A stretch of DNA of 64,000 nucleotides from Chitinophaga sp. S165. Its GTDB lineage: Bacteria > Bacteroidota > Bacteroidia > Chitinophagales > Chitinophagaceae. The DNA is taken from NCBI RefSeq assembly GCF_003182155.1, contig NZ_QGTG01000001.1, forward strand, positions 1,918,991 to 1,982,990, read 5' to 3'. Made by a program: the position numbers and the translations under genes. Under the pieces are notes generated by a model. The model saw only the letters and a program-made list of their open reading frames with translations, had not been told where the DNA came from and ran no database searches. Below, piece after piece: positions 18,601 through 26,043 of the stretch (position 1 is its first letter; each line of letters opens with the position of its first letter).

Positions 18601-19699
18601 CCTTATCATCTTTGAAAAGCGTACGCAGCTCGCTCACCTTTGCCTTGTTCAGTACAACATCTTCCTCCGTATAGAAACTAACTTCTTTGCCGGTAGCATC
18701 TTTGCCGGCTTTTACGGCAATATCTTTTTTCAGCAGGTAATCGGGTAACTGTTTGGCCAGTTCTGCTACCAGGTGTACATGATCGGGTGTGAGCGGTTTC
18801 TTTTTCAGCTGCAATACCTCTTCGTAGAAGAAGTTCAGGTGCTGGCGGCCGATGGTGTTCATCTGCGTCTTCACCTGTGAAAAGAGTTGCAGGAAGGCGT
18901 ACAGCAGGCCTACATGGGGCTGATGTTTCTGCTGGCCATGCAGCACAGCGTCGAAATCCTTCACAGCAAAATCCTGTACCTGCAAAATGCCTTTATAGAA
19001 GATGACAAACAGTTCGTCCAGCTGCGTTAGTACTTTCTCACGCTTGCGGCGGGGATAACTGCCCAGTCTTACCAGGTAAGCATCTTTGGCGATCAGTTTA
19101 TCCATCGTCAGGTTCCAGTCCGGATTCCCGCGCAGAACAGCAATATTGTTCACTGCTTCTTCCGGCAGCGGATTATCACTGTCCACCATCGTATTAGCGA
19201 TAGCAATGAGGCGATACAACGCCTTGCTGAAATCTGACGATACGAGTGCACCCAGCATGCCGCTAAGTCCTGTAGTATCGTCCAGTTGGGAATGCCAGCT
19301 GTTTATCTGCATCACCATATCCAGGATGCGGAAGAACATAGACCAGAACTGGTCTGCCGGCAACTGTTGCGGCAATGCTGTCCGTGCCTTCTGATAAGCA
19401 GCGTCAAAACCGGCAGTATCAAATTGCTGGATGGCGGCATACTGGAAAGGAGGATTACTGCGGAAGAAGTCCTGCCAGTCGCCACGGGGCATCAGCGGGG
19501 AGTCTGCCTTGCGGAAAGGCTGGTCCCTGTCATCGTAATAAAGTACATACCTGGCATAGCGGTAGAGGAAGCCCAAAAGCTGCGCCGTACTGCGTTCGTC
19601 TATCTGCACACCTTCTGTTGACAGCGCTTCCATTTTGCGCTGCAACTGGCTTACACCATCGCGTACCAGGTTAATTGATATGTTATCTGAAGCATTCAT
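15692..19699 (-). CDS. Baseplate J/gp47-family protein (Pvc11/Afp11 type)
   Basis: 1335 aa, large for the family. The C-terminal third is the recognisable part: FYIRVSERLRHKGRAINVFD, FPEIFKIKCIPHS, a WVTLAVIPR strand, SEYLRSRTSVFAKVQVINPVY and LVGEVQAYLSPW, which follow the order seen in gpJ-like wedge proteins. The N-terminal 900 residues are helical then beta-rich and look like the expansion seen in eCIS versions. The product should form the wedge ring of the baseplate with the 2415-aa protein and gp25. Its ATG at 19699 shares a base with the gp25 stop (TAATG), so the two are translationally coupled. The next gene follows after 31 bp. Confidence 0.88.
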   Translation of the reverse strand: MNASDNISINLVRDGVSQLQRKMEALSTEGVQIDERSTAQLLGFLYRYARYVLYYDDRDQPFRKADSPLMPRGDWQDFFRSNPPFQYAAIQQFDTAGFDAAYQKARTALPQQLPADQFWSMFFRILDMVMQINSWHSQLDDTTGLSGMLGALVSSDFSKALYRLIAIANTMVDSDNPLPEEAVNNIAVLRGNPDWNLTMDKLIAKDAYLVRLGSYPRRKREKVLTQLDELFVIFYKGILQVQDFAVKDFDAVLHGQQKHQPHVGLLYAFLQLFSQVKTQMNTIGRQHLNFFYEEVLQLKKKPLTPDHVHLVAELAKQLPDYLLKKDIAVKAGKDATGKEVSFYTEEDVVLNKAKVSELRTLFKDDKANVYVAPVAASADGLGEGFRNPAYNSWPLLGAAQYVSKNNPQAGTTHFPFASTGLLLASPVLLLKEGTRNVTVIIEVTPLADKAAQLAALLGKSFYLLNEDVLKAFEKGGIDKGSVTAIKNKMKIAGVTEKWLEDGAGDNDFATYTNVGAQQLPAAKEIARRGLLQVDCTTADGWYPAPAKTLTLALVDGNKLTVNFELPADAPALTAPLPDVIKATYPVEDPLLRILFNHSLHYYLAESSTPWYDTLSNLVIQNTTVNVHVTNIKNLLIGNDEGPLDANNKFLPFTSIPKAGSNFYIGSDEVFRKRLTSLKLKMEWEGLPKNFTAHYAAYNIPGISNTYFTANLQRLNNGKWDDIGGGSGTQLFAQNGSDLSPESNITIPETDKIPLVTQTAPLLPYNNAALYGFLRLRLVNSFKHDEYPGILASQMMKVGNLKLTDIQSRAGTLLGKADDTQGLTEEAKKKANAITKDDPDTVFELMRKAVVDADTSAESTYSEAWWMNWFVGNNPGEIIGFPAPPYTPTIKAFSLEYDATATGADVTLLHKYPYEEGNYKTLSSGATAHFMPVYEDEGTLYIGLEQAIPGTNVALLFQLSEFTANPDIRRADIQWHYMSGNEWKPLEKNTQIISDTTREMLVSGIVTIALPWDADTGHTVLPSGFHWLRITTHQYSAAVCEAVAVIAQASLAVFRNQENDPARVGAALPAQTISSLVVPDAMITKISQPYPSFGGRKEETADEFYIRVSERLRHKGRAINVFDYERIILDAFPEIFKIKCIPHSKMCRDAQGNITQLQSPGWVTLAVIPRIDDYPADERFSPKVSRIILERVSEYLRSRTSVFAKVQVINPVYQPVSFRGSIRLRPGKDANFYQKKLVGEVQAYLSPWINSGSQDIVFGGTMMMSSVLQFIENRDYVDYVTDFTMFVNTGGVEGPPVKAVTADTPWSVLIGGEQTYTIITKDTCTGASQQPVFRVQ

Positions 19700-20163
19700 T
19701 ATCTTATTGCTATGGCTGCATTTATTCCTTCTGAACGGCCTTCCTGTACATAAAAGTCATATACATAGTTGTACCGGGAATTAGTTGCCCTGATGGTATA
19801 ATCAATGTTAATGCGCAAGTATCCCTGTATGGCATCCCAGGAGTCTGACTGGGATACAGTGATCTTATCGGCCTTTATTCTTGCTTCATAGTAGAGAATG
19901 GCATTTGTTACCAGGTCTGTAATGAAACCGATCAGTGTATTGCTCATGGATTCAAACTGGTAATCTGCCAGGTTACATCCAAACTGGGGAAGCATTACGC
20001 GCTCTCCCAGACTGGTCGATAAAAGAATATGCAGGCTTTGCTCTATATCCTCCCGCCCTACGGCCATTACGGCGTAACAGTCTTTGTCGTTATTGTCTTT
20101 GCGGAAGGTGGGAGGAAAAGACCAGCCGCAGCCTAAAAAATCCTTTGCGTCGAGCATATACAA
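19699..20163 (-). CDS. GPW/gp25-family baseplate protein (Pvc9/Afp9 type)
   Basis: 154 aa, normal length. The lysozyme-like gp25 fold is indicated by EDIEQSLHILLSTSLGERVM, then LPQFGCNLADYQFE, a helix TLIGFITDLVTNAILYYE with a following arginine, and the paired strands YLRINIDYTIR. gp25 sits at the hub-wedge junction in T4, R-type pyocin, T6SS (TssE) and eCIS baseplates and starts sheath assembly. It lies 19 bp after the PAAR stop and overlaps the baseplate J start, which is the standard eCIS order PAAR-gp25-gpJ. Confidence 0.9.
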   Translation of the reverse strand: MYMLDAKDFLGCGWSFPPTFRKDNNDKDCYAVMAVGREDIEQSLHILLSTSLGERVMLPQFGCNLADYQFESMSNTLIGFITDLVTNAILYYEARIKADKITVSQSDSWDAIQGYLRINIDYTIRATNSRYNYVYDFYVQEGRSEGINAAIAIR

Positions 20164-20182
20164 AACTTTTAAGCGTCAAAAT

Positions 20183-20473
20183 TTATCCTCCTATCATCAC
20201 TGTCGGCAATCCTAATACGATAGAGCCGCCATGGGCCGTCATATCGCCCATACGGGCAGCAGGCTTGCCTCCTATCATCACAGTAGCGGAACCTTTTACG
20301 ATCACGTCCGGCGGACCGGTACACACCAGCATGTCGCCTACCGTAGCTGCAGGCATTCCGCCTATCAGCACTGTGGCTACCCCGGGGCCGGAAATAGGGC
20401 CGCCAACATGTGGCACTACGCCGGTTACCATGGGACAAACATGCATATCTGATATTCTTGCTGCCGGGGGCAT
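20183..20473 (-). CDS. PAAR-repeat spike tip protein (Pvc10/Afp10 type)
   Basis: 96 aa. Four short repeats of the PAAR form are visible: MPPAARISDMH, then GVATVLIGGMPAATVGDM, GSATVMIGGKPAARMGDM and IVLGLPTVMIGG. His and Cys residues at DMHVCP, PHVGG, LVCTG and TAHGG are placed as zinc ligands of the sharp cone. I chose ATG at 20473 rather than the one at 20515. The longer form would overlap the VgrG-like gene, does not look like PAAR in its first 14 residues, and AAAGGAAT, a plausible ribosome site, lies about 12 nt before the shorter start. The tip caps the VgrG-like spike and may hold a C-terminal effector, but no extension is present here. Confidence 0.9.
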   Translation of the reverse strand: MPPAARISDMHVCPMVTGVVPHVGGPISGPGVATVLIGGMPAATVGDMLVCTGPPDVIVKGSATVMIGGKPAARMGDMTAHGGSIVLGLPTVMIGG

Positions 20474-20492
20474 TGTCTTTTGTTTTATTCCT

Positions 20493-22280
20493 TTAGTTAA
20501 TCTTGACCATTCCACCCTGTAGTTCCAGCATGGCCGAAGAGGCTACTTTGGCTTTCGCCTGTCCGTTCAGCTCCAGCGTGGTACTTGCTTTACCGGCAAT
20601 GGTCGTTCCTTCTATTTTGATATCAGTACCGGCTTTCAGCGAGAAAGCACCTGTAGCTTCCATCTTAATGTCTTTTGCGCTTTTAATGGTTATACCGGCT
20701 GATTCCATTTTGATCACGTTGCCATGCTGGTCCTGGATGGTGATAGCCTTGTCTTTTTCACTCAGCTCGATGAAATTGCCCGCAGGCGTTTCCATCTTCA
20801 TCACCTTGTTCTCATCGTCAAACATGGTTTTCATTTTGCTGCGCGTTACCAGTCCTTTGATATGGTTTGTATCTGTGGCCTGCACCGGCGCCGGTTTATT
20901 GCTGCTGTGCAACATGCCCAGCACTACCGCAAAACGTGGATCATCATTAACAAAACCAACGATCACTTCATCGCCTATTTCAGGACGGAAGTAGTAGCCC
21001 CTTTCCTTTCCGGCATCCAGTGACGCCATTCGTGCCCAGGTGCCTTTATCGTTGTTGTCTGTCAGCGGCATCTTTACCAGGATGCGGTCCTCTCCGTCAG
21101 GGTCGCTTTCCAACTGTACCACCACACCTATCTGTAAACCCTGTACTGCAGGCATCATGCCCGCAGCAGGCGTTTCTATCAGTTCAGGTTTATGATGGAA
21201 CCACTCGGGAGAGATCCCGAACTGCAATTGTGTAGACCAGATGCCGTCCGCATATTCATGACGTACGCCACTTACATACACTTCTCCGTTGAAGCGGCTG
21301 CCGAGCCCTTTCAGTTCAATGGTATCACCCGGTTTTGTATCGGGAGATCCTTTTATCTTGGCACGGCCGCGGATCTTCGACATCCTGCTTTTCAGCATCA
21401 CCGACTCGGTCCATGCTTTCAGTTCCGGCTCGCTTACCAGACCGCTGTGACGCAGCTCCAGCTTTGCAGGCGATACCGCTTTGGCCAGGTTACTGCCTGT
21501 CAGGTTACCGGCTTCTTTGAAAGGAACACTTGTTGTAGCGTTCTCTTTTACTGCCTGGTCCTTGTAGCTCCACGAACTGGCGCTCACTTCCTGCCACTGT
21601 GTACGGGCGTCTATTTCCGCGTCGAGCTCCTCGATCGTTGCGCCGTACACCAGTACAATAGATGGCGCCTTCGTTGCAGGTTTCACCATATTCACCTTAC
21701 CATCCTGCACCAGCAGGATACAACTGTTCATTTCAGCGCGGCTCAGTGCAAAGTCCCAGTCCGTGCAGTAGAACTGTACCAGTTCCTTATGCTGTACGGA
21801 GGTGGCCTCCAGCGTACCGGCCTTACTGCCCAGCACCTGTTTCAGTGCATCGCTGTCAGTAATGTCCCTGAAATACTTGTTCTTCCTGCCCAGTGTAAGT
21901 GATACGGCTTCGTCCCGGCAATCGAGATACAGACAGCCGTTACCGTTCTCAGTAGCTTTAATGCCATGCTTGACGATAATGCCTTTGAAAACGCTGACCT
22001 GTTTACCATCACGTCCTACCTGCAGTTCGATCTTATTCCCCGGAATGAAATCCGCCGCGTCGCTCACCGCAAATTTCTCCTGGGATATATCTCCGTCCAG
22101 GTACTGGATGCGCGCATATGGTATCTGGTTCGCTTCCTTCACGACACACACTGAGCGCAACTGATACGAAGGCTCACTCACCCTGTTACCGTTGATCAGC
22201 ACCTCGATATTGGTGTAATCATAGATGTTCGGGGTAGGTATGATCCGTTCGTCTGTGCCTATGTTCTCCTCGTTCGCCAT
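20493..22280 (-). CDS. VgrG-like central spike protein (Pvc8/Afp8 type)
   Basis: 595 aa. The first 350 residues resemble the gp27-like hub (YTNIEVLINGNRV, YFRDITDSDALKQVL, then a VQFYCTDWDFALSRAEMN-type segment). Next is an OB-fold (GVVQLESDPDGEDRILVKMP with GTWARM and GYYFRPEIGDEVIVGFVNDD, the gp5-like core). The last 90 residues are a beta-helix of short K/G/T-rich repeats (AITIQDQHGNVIKMESAGIT and the following copies) forming the needle. It should trimerise, join the tube to the PAAR tip and pierce the target membrane. It begins 2 bp after the LysM gene, with PAAR following after about 19 bp. Confidence 0.92.
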   Translation of the reverse strand: MANEENIGTDERIIPTPNIYDYTNIEVLINGNRVSEPSYQLRSVCVVKEANQIPYARIQYLDGDISQEKFAVSDAADFIPGNKIELQVGRDGKQVSVFKGIIVKHGIKATENGNGCLYLDCRDEAVSLTLGRKNKYFRDITDSDALKQVLGSKAGTLEATSVQHKELVQFYCTDWDFALSRAEMNSCILLVQDGKVNMVKPATKAPSIVLVYGATIEELDAEIDARTQWQEVSASSWSYKDQAVKENATTSVPFKEAGNLTGSNLAKAVSPAKLELRHSGLVSEPELKAWTESVMLKSRMSKIRGRAKIKGSPDTKPGDTIELKGLGSRFNGEVYVSGVRHEYADGIWSTQLQFGISPEWFHHKPELIETPAAGMMPAVQGLQIGVVVQLESDPDGEDRILVKMPLTDNNDKGTWARMASLDAGKERGYYFRPEIGDEVIVGFVNDDPRFAVVLGMLHSSNKPAPVQATDTNHIKGLVTRSKMKTMFDDENKVMKMETPAGNFIELSEKDKAITIQDQHGNVIKMESAGITIKSAKDIKMEATGAFSLKAGTDIKIEGTTIAGKASTTLELNGQAKAKVASSAMLELQGGMVKIN

Positions 22281-22282
22281 GT

Positions 22283-22993
22283 TCAGGAAGTTTTTTGGGT
22301 CTCAGTATTTTTTACCGGCGGGAAGGCCAGTTGATCGTCCGTACGTAATTTCCGTACGCTGACCAGTTCATTGTAATAAGCAACCTGCATGTACAGAGCA
22401 GGATCTCCGTAGCTTTTGTAACAGAGCTGTGGTAATGTATCGCCGTCAGCCACTCTTACACTACGGAAAAGGTCAGGTGAGTGCTTATCCTCTTTTGCGA
22501 CCCGTTTTTTGGGCTCAACGTATTGAGTGAACGAAGCACTCACCTTTGCCCTTAAAGGCGCTCCATCGGGCTTAAAAAGCACATAGTTGATATCCAGGGT
22601 AGCAAGGATGCAGTCAAAGGTGAACAATCCCCACTGGATCTTCAGGATGGCAGGCTTATGGGCCTCGCCCTGCATCTTGTACACGACATTCAGCAGTTGG
22701 TCCACCTGGTCTTTTACTTCCGTGCCGTTCAGGATATTCCCCTCAATGGTACCGGTGTTGTCCAGCGTGAAATCCAGTTTGAGCTGTTCAGGCGCGGTGA
22801 ACTTGTATTCCGGAGCGCTTCCCTGGTTACCGCCGGTCGATTTATCTTTAGCCTCTACCTTGTAGGACTGCGCATAACTCTCCGGGTTAATGGGGATGGT
22901 AAAATCGGCGCCGGCTGATTTATCCTGTTTGGGATTGAGGAAGGGCCGGATGACGATCTTCTCTACATTCGCCGTTTCTTTTTTCGTTGCCAT
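22283..22993 (-). CDS. LysM-containing tube-spike adaptor protein (Pvc7/Afp7 type)
   Basis: 236 aa. The N-terminal 170 residues contain FTIPINPESYAQSYKVEAKD and LKIQWGLFTFDCILATLDINY, the pattern of the CIS tube-terminal/T4 gp53-like family. The C-terminal 50 residues are one LysM module (ADGDTLPQLCYKSYGDPALY ... VRKLRTDDQLAFPP). In eCIS particles this protein joins the tube to the spike hub; the LysM part probably acts in assembly contacts rather than in cell-wall binding. Its ATG overlaps the TGA of the DUF5908 gene (ATGA-type overlap at 22993), and the spike gene follows 2 bp later. Confidence 0.9.
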   Translation of the reverse strand: MATKKETANVEKIVIRPFLNPKQDKSAGADFTIPINPESYAQSYKVEAKDKSTGGNQGSAPEYKFTAPEQLKLDFTLDNTGTIEGNILNGTEVKDQVDQLLNVVYKMQGEAHKPAILKIQWGLFTFDCILATLDINYVLFKPDGAPLRAKVSASFTQYVEPKKRVAKEDKHSPDLFRSVRVADGDTLPQLCYKSYGDPALYMQVAYYNELVSVRKLRTDDQLAFPPVKNTETQKTS

Positions 22994-23163
22994 CAGCGTT
23001 CTCTTTGATCTTTCAGGATTTCCAGCACTTTTTCCACGCAGGTGCGTACGATCGCATCAGGAGATCCCTCCTGCTGTCCATTGCTGCCGCCTGTGTTACC
23101 TTTCTTACCGGCAGCTTCATCGACAGCTACCTTGATGACCATTTCTCTTATCTCTACTGGCAT
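22993..23163 (-). CDS. DUF5908-family micro-protein (56 aa)
   Basis: A short frame translated by hand: begins MPVEIREMVIKVAVDE, then a G/N/Q-rich middle, and ends CVEKVLEILKDQRER with TGA. This is the DUF5908 pattern: an MPIEIRELVIK-type start, poor middle, and a C-terminal helix. It sits between the second tube gene (24 bp away) and the LysM gene, whose ATG it overlaps. DUF5908 genes are regular members of Bacteroidota eCIS loci. The role is unknown; a small assembly or chaperone-like factor is possible. Confidence 0.85.
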   Translation of the reverse strand: MPVEIREMVIKVAVDEAAGKKGNTGGSNGQQEGSPDAIVRTCVEKVLEILKDQRER

Positions 23164-23187
23164 GGGGCCTGTTTTTTAGGTTGCTAA

Positions 23188-23652
23188 CTATTCCACGTTG
23201 AAATAGTTATAATTGAGTTCAAAGGTTTCAATGACCACTTCGCCTTTATCCGCATTGAAGTCTGCCACCTTCCAGCTCTTCGGCCACACGCGGTGTACTT
23301 TCCACACCATCAGCGGCTCGTGCTGTTCATTCAGCAGGGTAACGTTGAGATCAATGGGCGCAAAGCTGAAGTTCCTGAACGCATCCAGGCACCACTGCGA
23401 TACGGTAGAGTCTTTCGGTTTGAAGATGCCGCGGCGCAGTACGAGGTCCGTACATTTATTGCGCATTGGGATGACATGCTCAAAGCGGTTCTCTCCTCCC
23501 TCCCGCAACGTGTCTGTCTGCATTTGAAAGTTGAGCCCTGATACTGACTGGAAAAAGATGTCGTTGCCCGATGGCGGTGTCTCACCCTTTGGGTCGAACA
23601 GGAACTCTACTTTAAAATGAAACCCTACAGGAGGATAATTAGCGGCTGCCAT
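23188..23652 (-). CDS. Phage-tail-tube-like protein, second copy
   Basis: 154 aa. It starts AAANYPPVGFHFKVEFLFD and contains DIFFQSVSGLNFQMQTDTLR, LRRGIFKPKDS and FNADKGEVVIETFELNYNYF, the T4 gp19/Hcp-like inner-tube fold in the order expected for CIS tubes. It is more divergent from the family consensus than the neighbour at 23655 and has an insertion near residue 25. It is likely the tube-initiator copy (Pvc5-like) that contacts the LysM adaptor, whereas the other copy is the bulk tube. It follows the first tube gene after 2 bp. Confidence 0.88.
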   Translation of the reverse strand: MAAANYPPVGFHFKVEFLFDPKGETPPSGNDIFFQSVSGLNFQMQTDTLREGGENRFEHVIPMRNKCTDLVLRRGIFKPKDSTVSQWCLDAFRNFSFAPIDLNVTLLNEQHEPLMVWKVHRVWPKSWKVADFNADKGEVVIETFELNYNYFNVE

Positions 23653-23654
23653 TA

Positions 23655-24098
23655 TTATTTATTTTCGATCACCAGGCCTTCATGCACCAGTTCCACGCTT
23701 TCTACGGCGATCTCGTTGGCGTCAGCTTTCAGGTCTGCAGACTGTACCTTGATAGGCCATGCATTTTTTACTTTCCATACGATGATGGGCTTGTGCATTT
23801 CGTCCAGCAGGCTGATAGTGATATTTCTGCGGTATTTACCATTCTGCTCCTGGAAGAACACGGTTTCTTCCCACCAGTCGAAGTATTCGTTGTCTGACTG
23901 GAATGTTCCGCGTTTCAACGTGATGTTGCTGTATTTTTTCAGACCCGGTTGTTTGGTCTTATGGTATTCAGGACTAGCGCCATGGCGGTATTCGATGGCT
24001 TCTGTTTCAACAGTGAGACCGGTTACTTCTGTGAAACCGATGTTTTTACCACCCCATTCTACCTGGAAGTGAAACTTGGGTAATGGATAATTTGCCAT
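23655..24098 (-). CDS. Phage-tail-tube-like protein, main copy
   Basis: 147 aa. Family marks are YPLPKFHFQVEWGGKNIGFT, EVTGLTVETEAIEYRHG, ITLKRGTFQSDNEYFDWW and SADLKADANEIAVESVELVH. This is a close match to the standard CIS tube subunit (Pvc1/Afp1 type). Hexameric rings of it stack to form the inner tube inside the sheath. It is preceded by the 282-aa helical unknown (42-bp gap) and followed after 2 bp by the second tube gene. Confidence 0.9.
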   Translation of the reverse strand: MANYPLPKFHFQVEWGGKNIGFTEVTGLTVETEAIEYRHGASPEYHKTKQPGLKKYSNITLKRGTFQSDNEYFDWWEETVFFQEQNGKYRRNITISLLDEMHKPIIVWKVKNAWPIKVQSADLKADANEIAVESVELVHEGLVIENK

Positions 24099-24140
24099 TG
24101 TAATTATTTTGTGCTGTTATGATTAATGTTGAAATCTTGT

Positions 24141-24989
24141 TTATCTCTTTGCAGCAGCAGGCGCCGGTGCAGTTTCACATGCCTTTGCTGCCAGAGCCGC
24201 CGCCAGCGATTTGTCCAGCGCATTCTTACGGGCCTGTGCAAATTCACGTTTGCAGGAAACCACTTCTACATCTTTCTGCAGATCTTTCAGTTCCTCTACA
24301 GTGTCTTCGTACTGGCGTTTCGTTTTAGTATAGAAATCGCAAGACTCGTCGTCCATAGGGAATAATGGAGTTTTCTGCGGATGACAGGAAGCACACTCTT
24401 CGAGGTCAGGCTTTTTGCCATCGGTCATTAACTTATAAGAACCTACTACCTGGTACAGCAAACCTTTTTCACCGGCCAGCAGTCCCCACAGGTCTTCTTC
24501 TTCATGATAAGTGGTCAGTAGTGCCTTGATAGCATCTTTGATAGCTGCCACAGCATCATCTGTCGCCGTTTTCAGACCTGTCAGATTAGCAATGATAGAA
24601 TTCGGGCCTTTAGCAGGGATCTTGTTATCGATACGATCGGTCAGTACTTTGATCTGTCCTTTCAGTACTTCAGAACAATCCAGCAGTTTCTTTGCTTCGC
24701 AGATCAGGATCTTGATGGCATCGATACACAGCCGTGCATTCTTACCGGATTTTTCATTGTACTTGCGGGTCCTTTCCAGGGTACCCAGATAGATCATACC
24801 GAGACGGTTTGTTTCGGTAATAGTAGCCAGCAGATCTTTCAGCACATCAGACCAGCGTTTCTTTTTCTCAAGAGCGCTCCTCTTGTATGCCTCCTGGGCA
24901 ACGGCGTTTGCCAGCTCCTGGTCCGCTGCTACAACGTCTTTTCTCAGACGGTCCAGGTATTGTTGTACGGAATCTTTATTGAAAGCCAT
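24141..24989 (-). CDS. Unknown helical eCIS-locus protein, 282 aa
   Basis: Mostly alpha-helical by composition, with several leucine-rich heptad-like stretches (LAKKL-type helices around residues 100-135) and a Cys-x-x-Cys-His segment EECASCHPQKTPLF near residue 205. The C-terminus is alanine-rich (AAALAAKACETAPAPAAAKR). No signal peptide or transmembrane segment. I know no named family. The place between sheath and tube genes, with 45-bp and 42-bp gaps, makes a structural or assembly role likely. The upstream 317-aa protein has the same kind of composition, so the two may be partners or distant duplicates. Confidence 0.6.
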   Translation of the reverse strand: MAFNKDSVQQYLDRLRKDVVAADQELANAVAQEAYKRSALEKKKRWSDVLKDLLATITETNRLGMIYLGTLERTRKYNEKSGKNARLCIDAIKILICEAKKLLDCSEVLKGQIKVLTDRIDNKIPAKGPNSIIANLTGLKTATDDAVAAIKDAIKALLTTYHEEEDLWGLLAGEKGLLYQVVGSYKLMTDGKKPDLEECASCHPQKTPLFPMDDESCDFYTKTKRQYEDTVEELKDLQKDVEVVSCKREFAQARKNALDKSLAAALAAKACETAPAPAAAKR

Positions 24990-25034
24990 GATAATTAAAT
25001 TGTGTACGGTGTTTTAATAAGGTGAAACGGGCTG

Positions 25035-25988
25035 TTACAGTGCTTCGCTTTCATGCGATTCATTCGGATTTCCGCAGTTGCCACTGCCGTATGCACTTTC
25101 TGCCTCTTCTGAAATTTCTTCCAGTTTCTGACAGCCACCGCCGTTACAGTTATTATCGTCTACGAAATCCTTGGTCGAAGCAACAGCTTCCTTCAGTACC
25201 CAGGCTTTGTTCTTGGATGTACTGGCTCTGCTGAGACCTTTCAGTGCTTCGCCCAATGGTCCGCGGGATTCATCATACTTCCTTTGGGATTGCGTAACAT
25301 TGGCCGCTACGTCCGCGATCAGCCTGCCGCCGTCAGCTTTCGAAGTAGCGATCAGCGCCGACAGGTTGTCTATATTGACGAAAGCGTTGATCCCGGCTAC
25401 CTTCACAGCTGCCTGCGCTACGTCGTCCACCTGGTTCACGATCTTTTCAGCGTAGGCTGCAAACTCCTGTACGCTGTCTTCGATGTTCTTTTTACCAGGA
25501 CCACCTTTTGAAAGATTTTCGCGGATCAGTTTTAACTCCTCCGAGTTGCATGAATCTGCAACCGCGTCTTTCAGTTTACCGGCCCATGTATTCACCAGGC
25601 CTACTTTCTGCTTGGCAGTCTTGATAGCCAGTATTGCAGCATCGAAAGAAGTTTTAACAGAAGTATATTTTGCCTGCGCAGCGGCTACTGTTTCGGTAAG
25701 ACCGTCCAGGTCCTGTCCTGTATATACAGTTACACAGTTGCTGAGAAAATTATATTCCCTTACAGACCTGGCCAGCTTTTCGTTGACCTTGCGCTCAACG
25801 CATACCACCTGGCTGGCAGTATTGGTCAGGATCACTTCCGCTTCAAGATTAGCGGAACGCCCCTGCAGTTCTTCTTTCAGGGTAACTCCGTATTCCTTCA
25901 TCAGCAGGTCGAACTGGGATGGGGATGGCGGTACACATTGTACTCCCGGCTGTGGTTGTTGTTCACCCGGATGTTTAAAGTCGCTCAT
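25035..25988 (-). CDS. Unknown helical eCIS-locus protein, 317 aa
   Basis: Helical protein with a Gln/Pro-rich start (GEQQPQPGVQCVPPSPSQF). It contains long helices (LEAEVILTNTASQVVCVERK, VREYNFLSNCVTVYTGQDL) and a Cys-rich end (DDNNCNGGGCQKLEEISEEA, then SGNCGNPNESHESEAL). Several cysteines come in pairs. No membrane segment or signal peptide. No known family recognised. It begins 55 bp after the sheath stop, and the 282-aa gene follows after 45 bp. Confidence 0.6.
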   Translation of the reverse strand: MSDFKHPGEQQPQPGVQCVPPSPSQFDLLMKEYGVTLKEELQGRSANLEAEVILTNTASQVVCVERKVNEKLARSVREYNFLSNCVTVYTGQDLDGLTETVAAAQAKYTSVKTSFDAAILAIKTAKQKVGLVNTWAGKLKDAVADSCNSEELKLIRENLSKGGPGKKNIEDSVQEFAAYAEKIVNQVDDVAQAAVKVAGINAFVNIDNLSALIATSKADGGRLIADVAANVTQSQRKYDESRGPLGEALKGLSRASTSKNKAWVLKEAVASTKDFVDDNNCNGGGCQKLEEISEEAESAYGSGNCGNPNESHESEAL

Positions 25989-26043
25989 ATGTGGTGTATT
26001 TTCTGGGGTTTAGAGTTGTTACAAATGGGGCACTTCAATCAGA

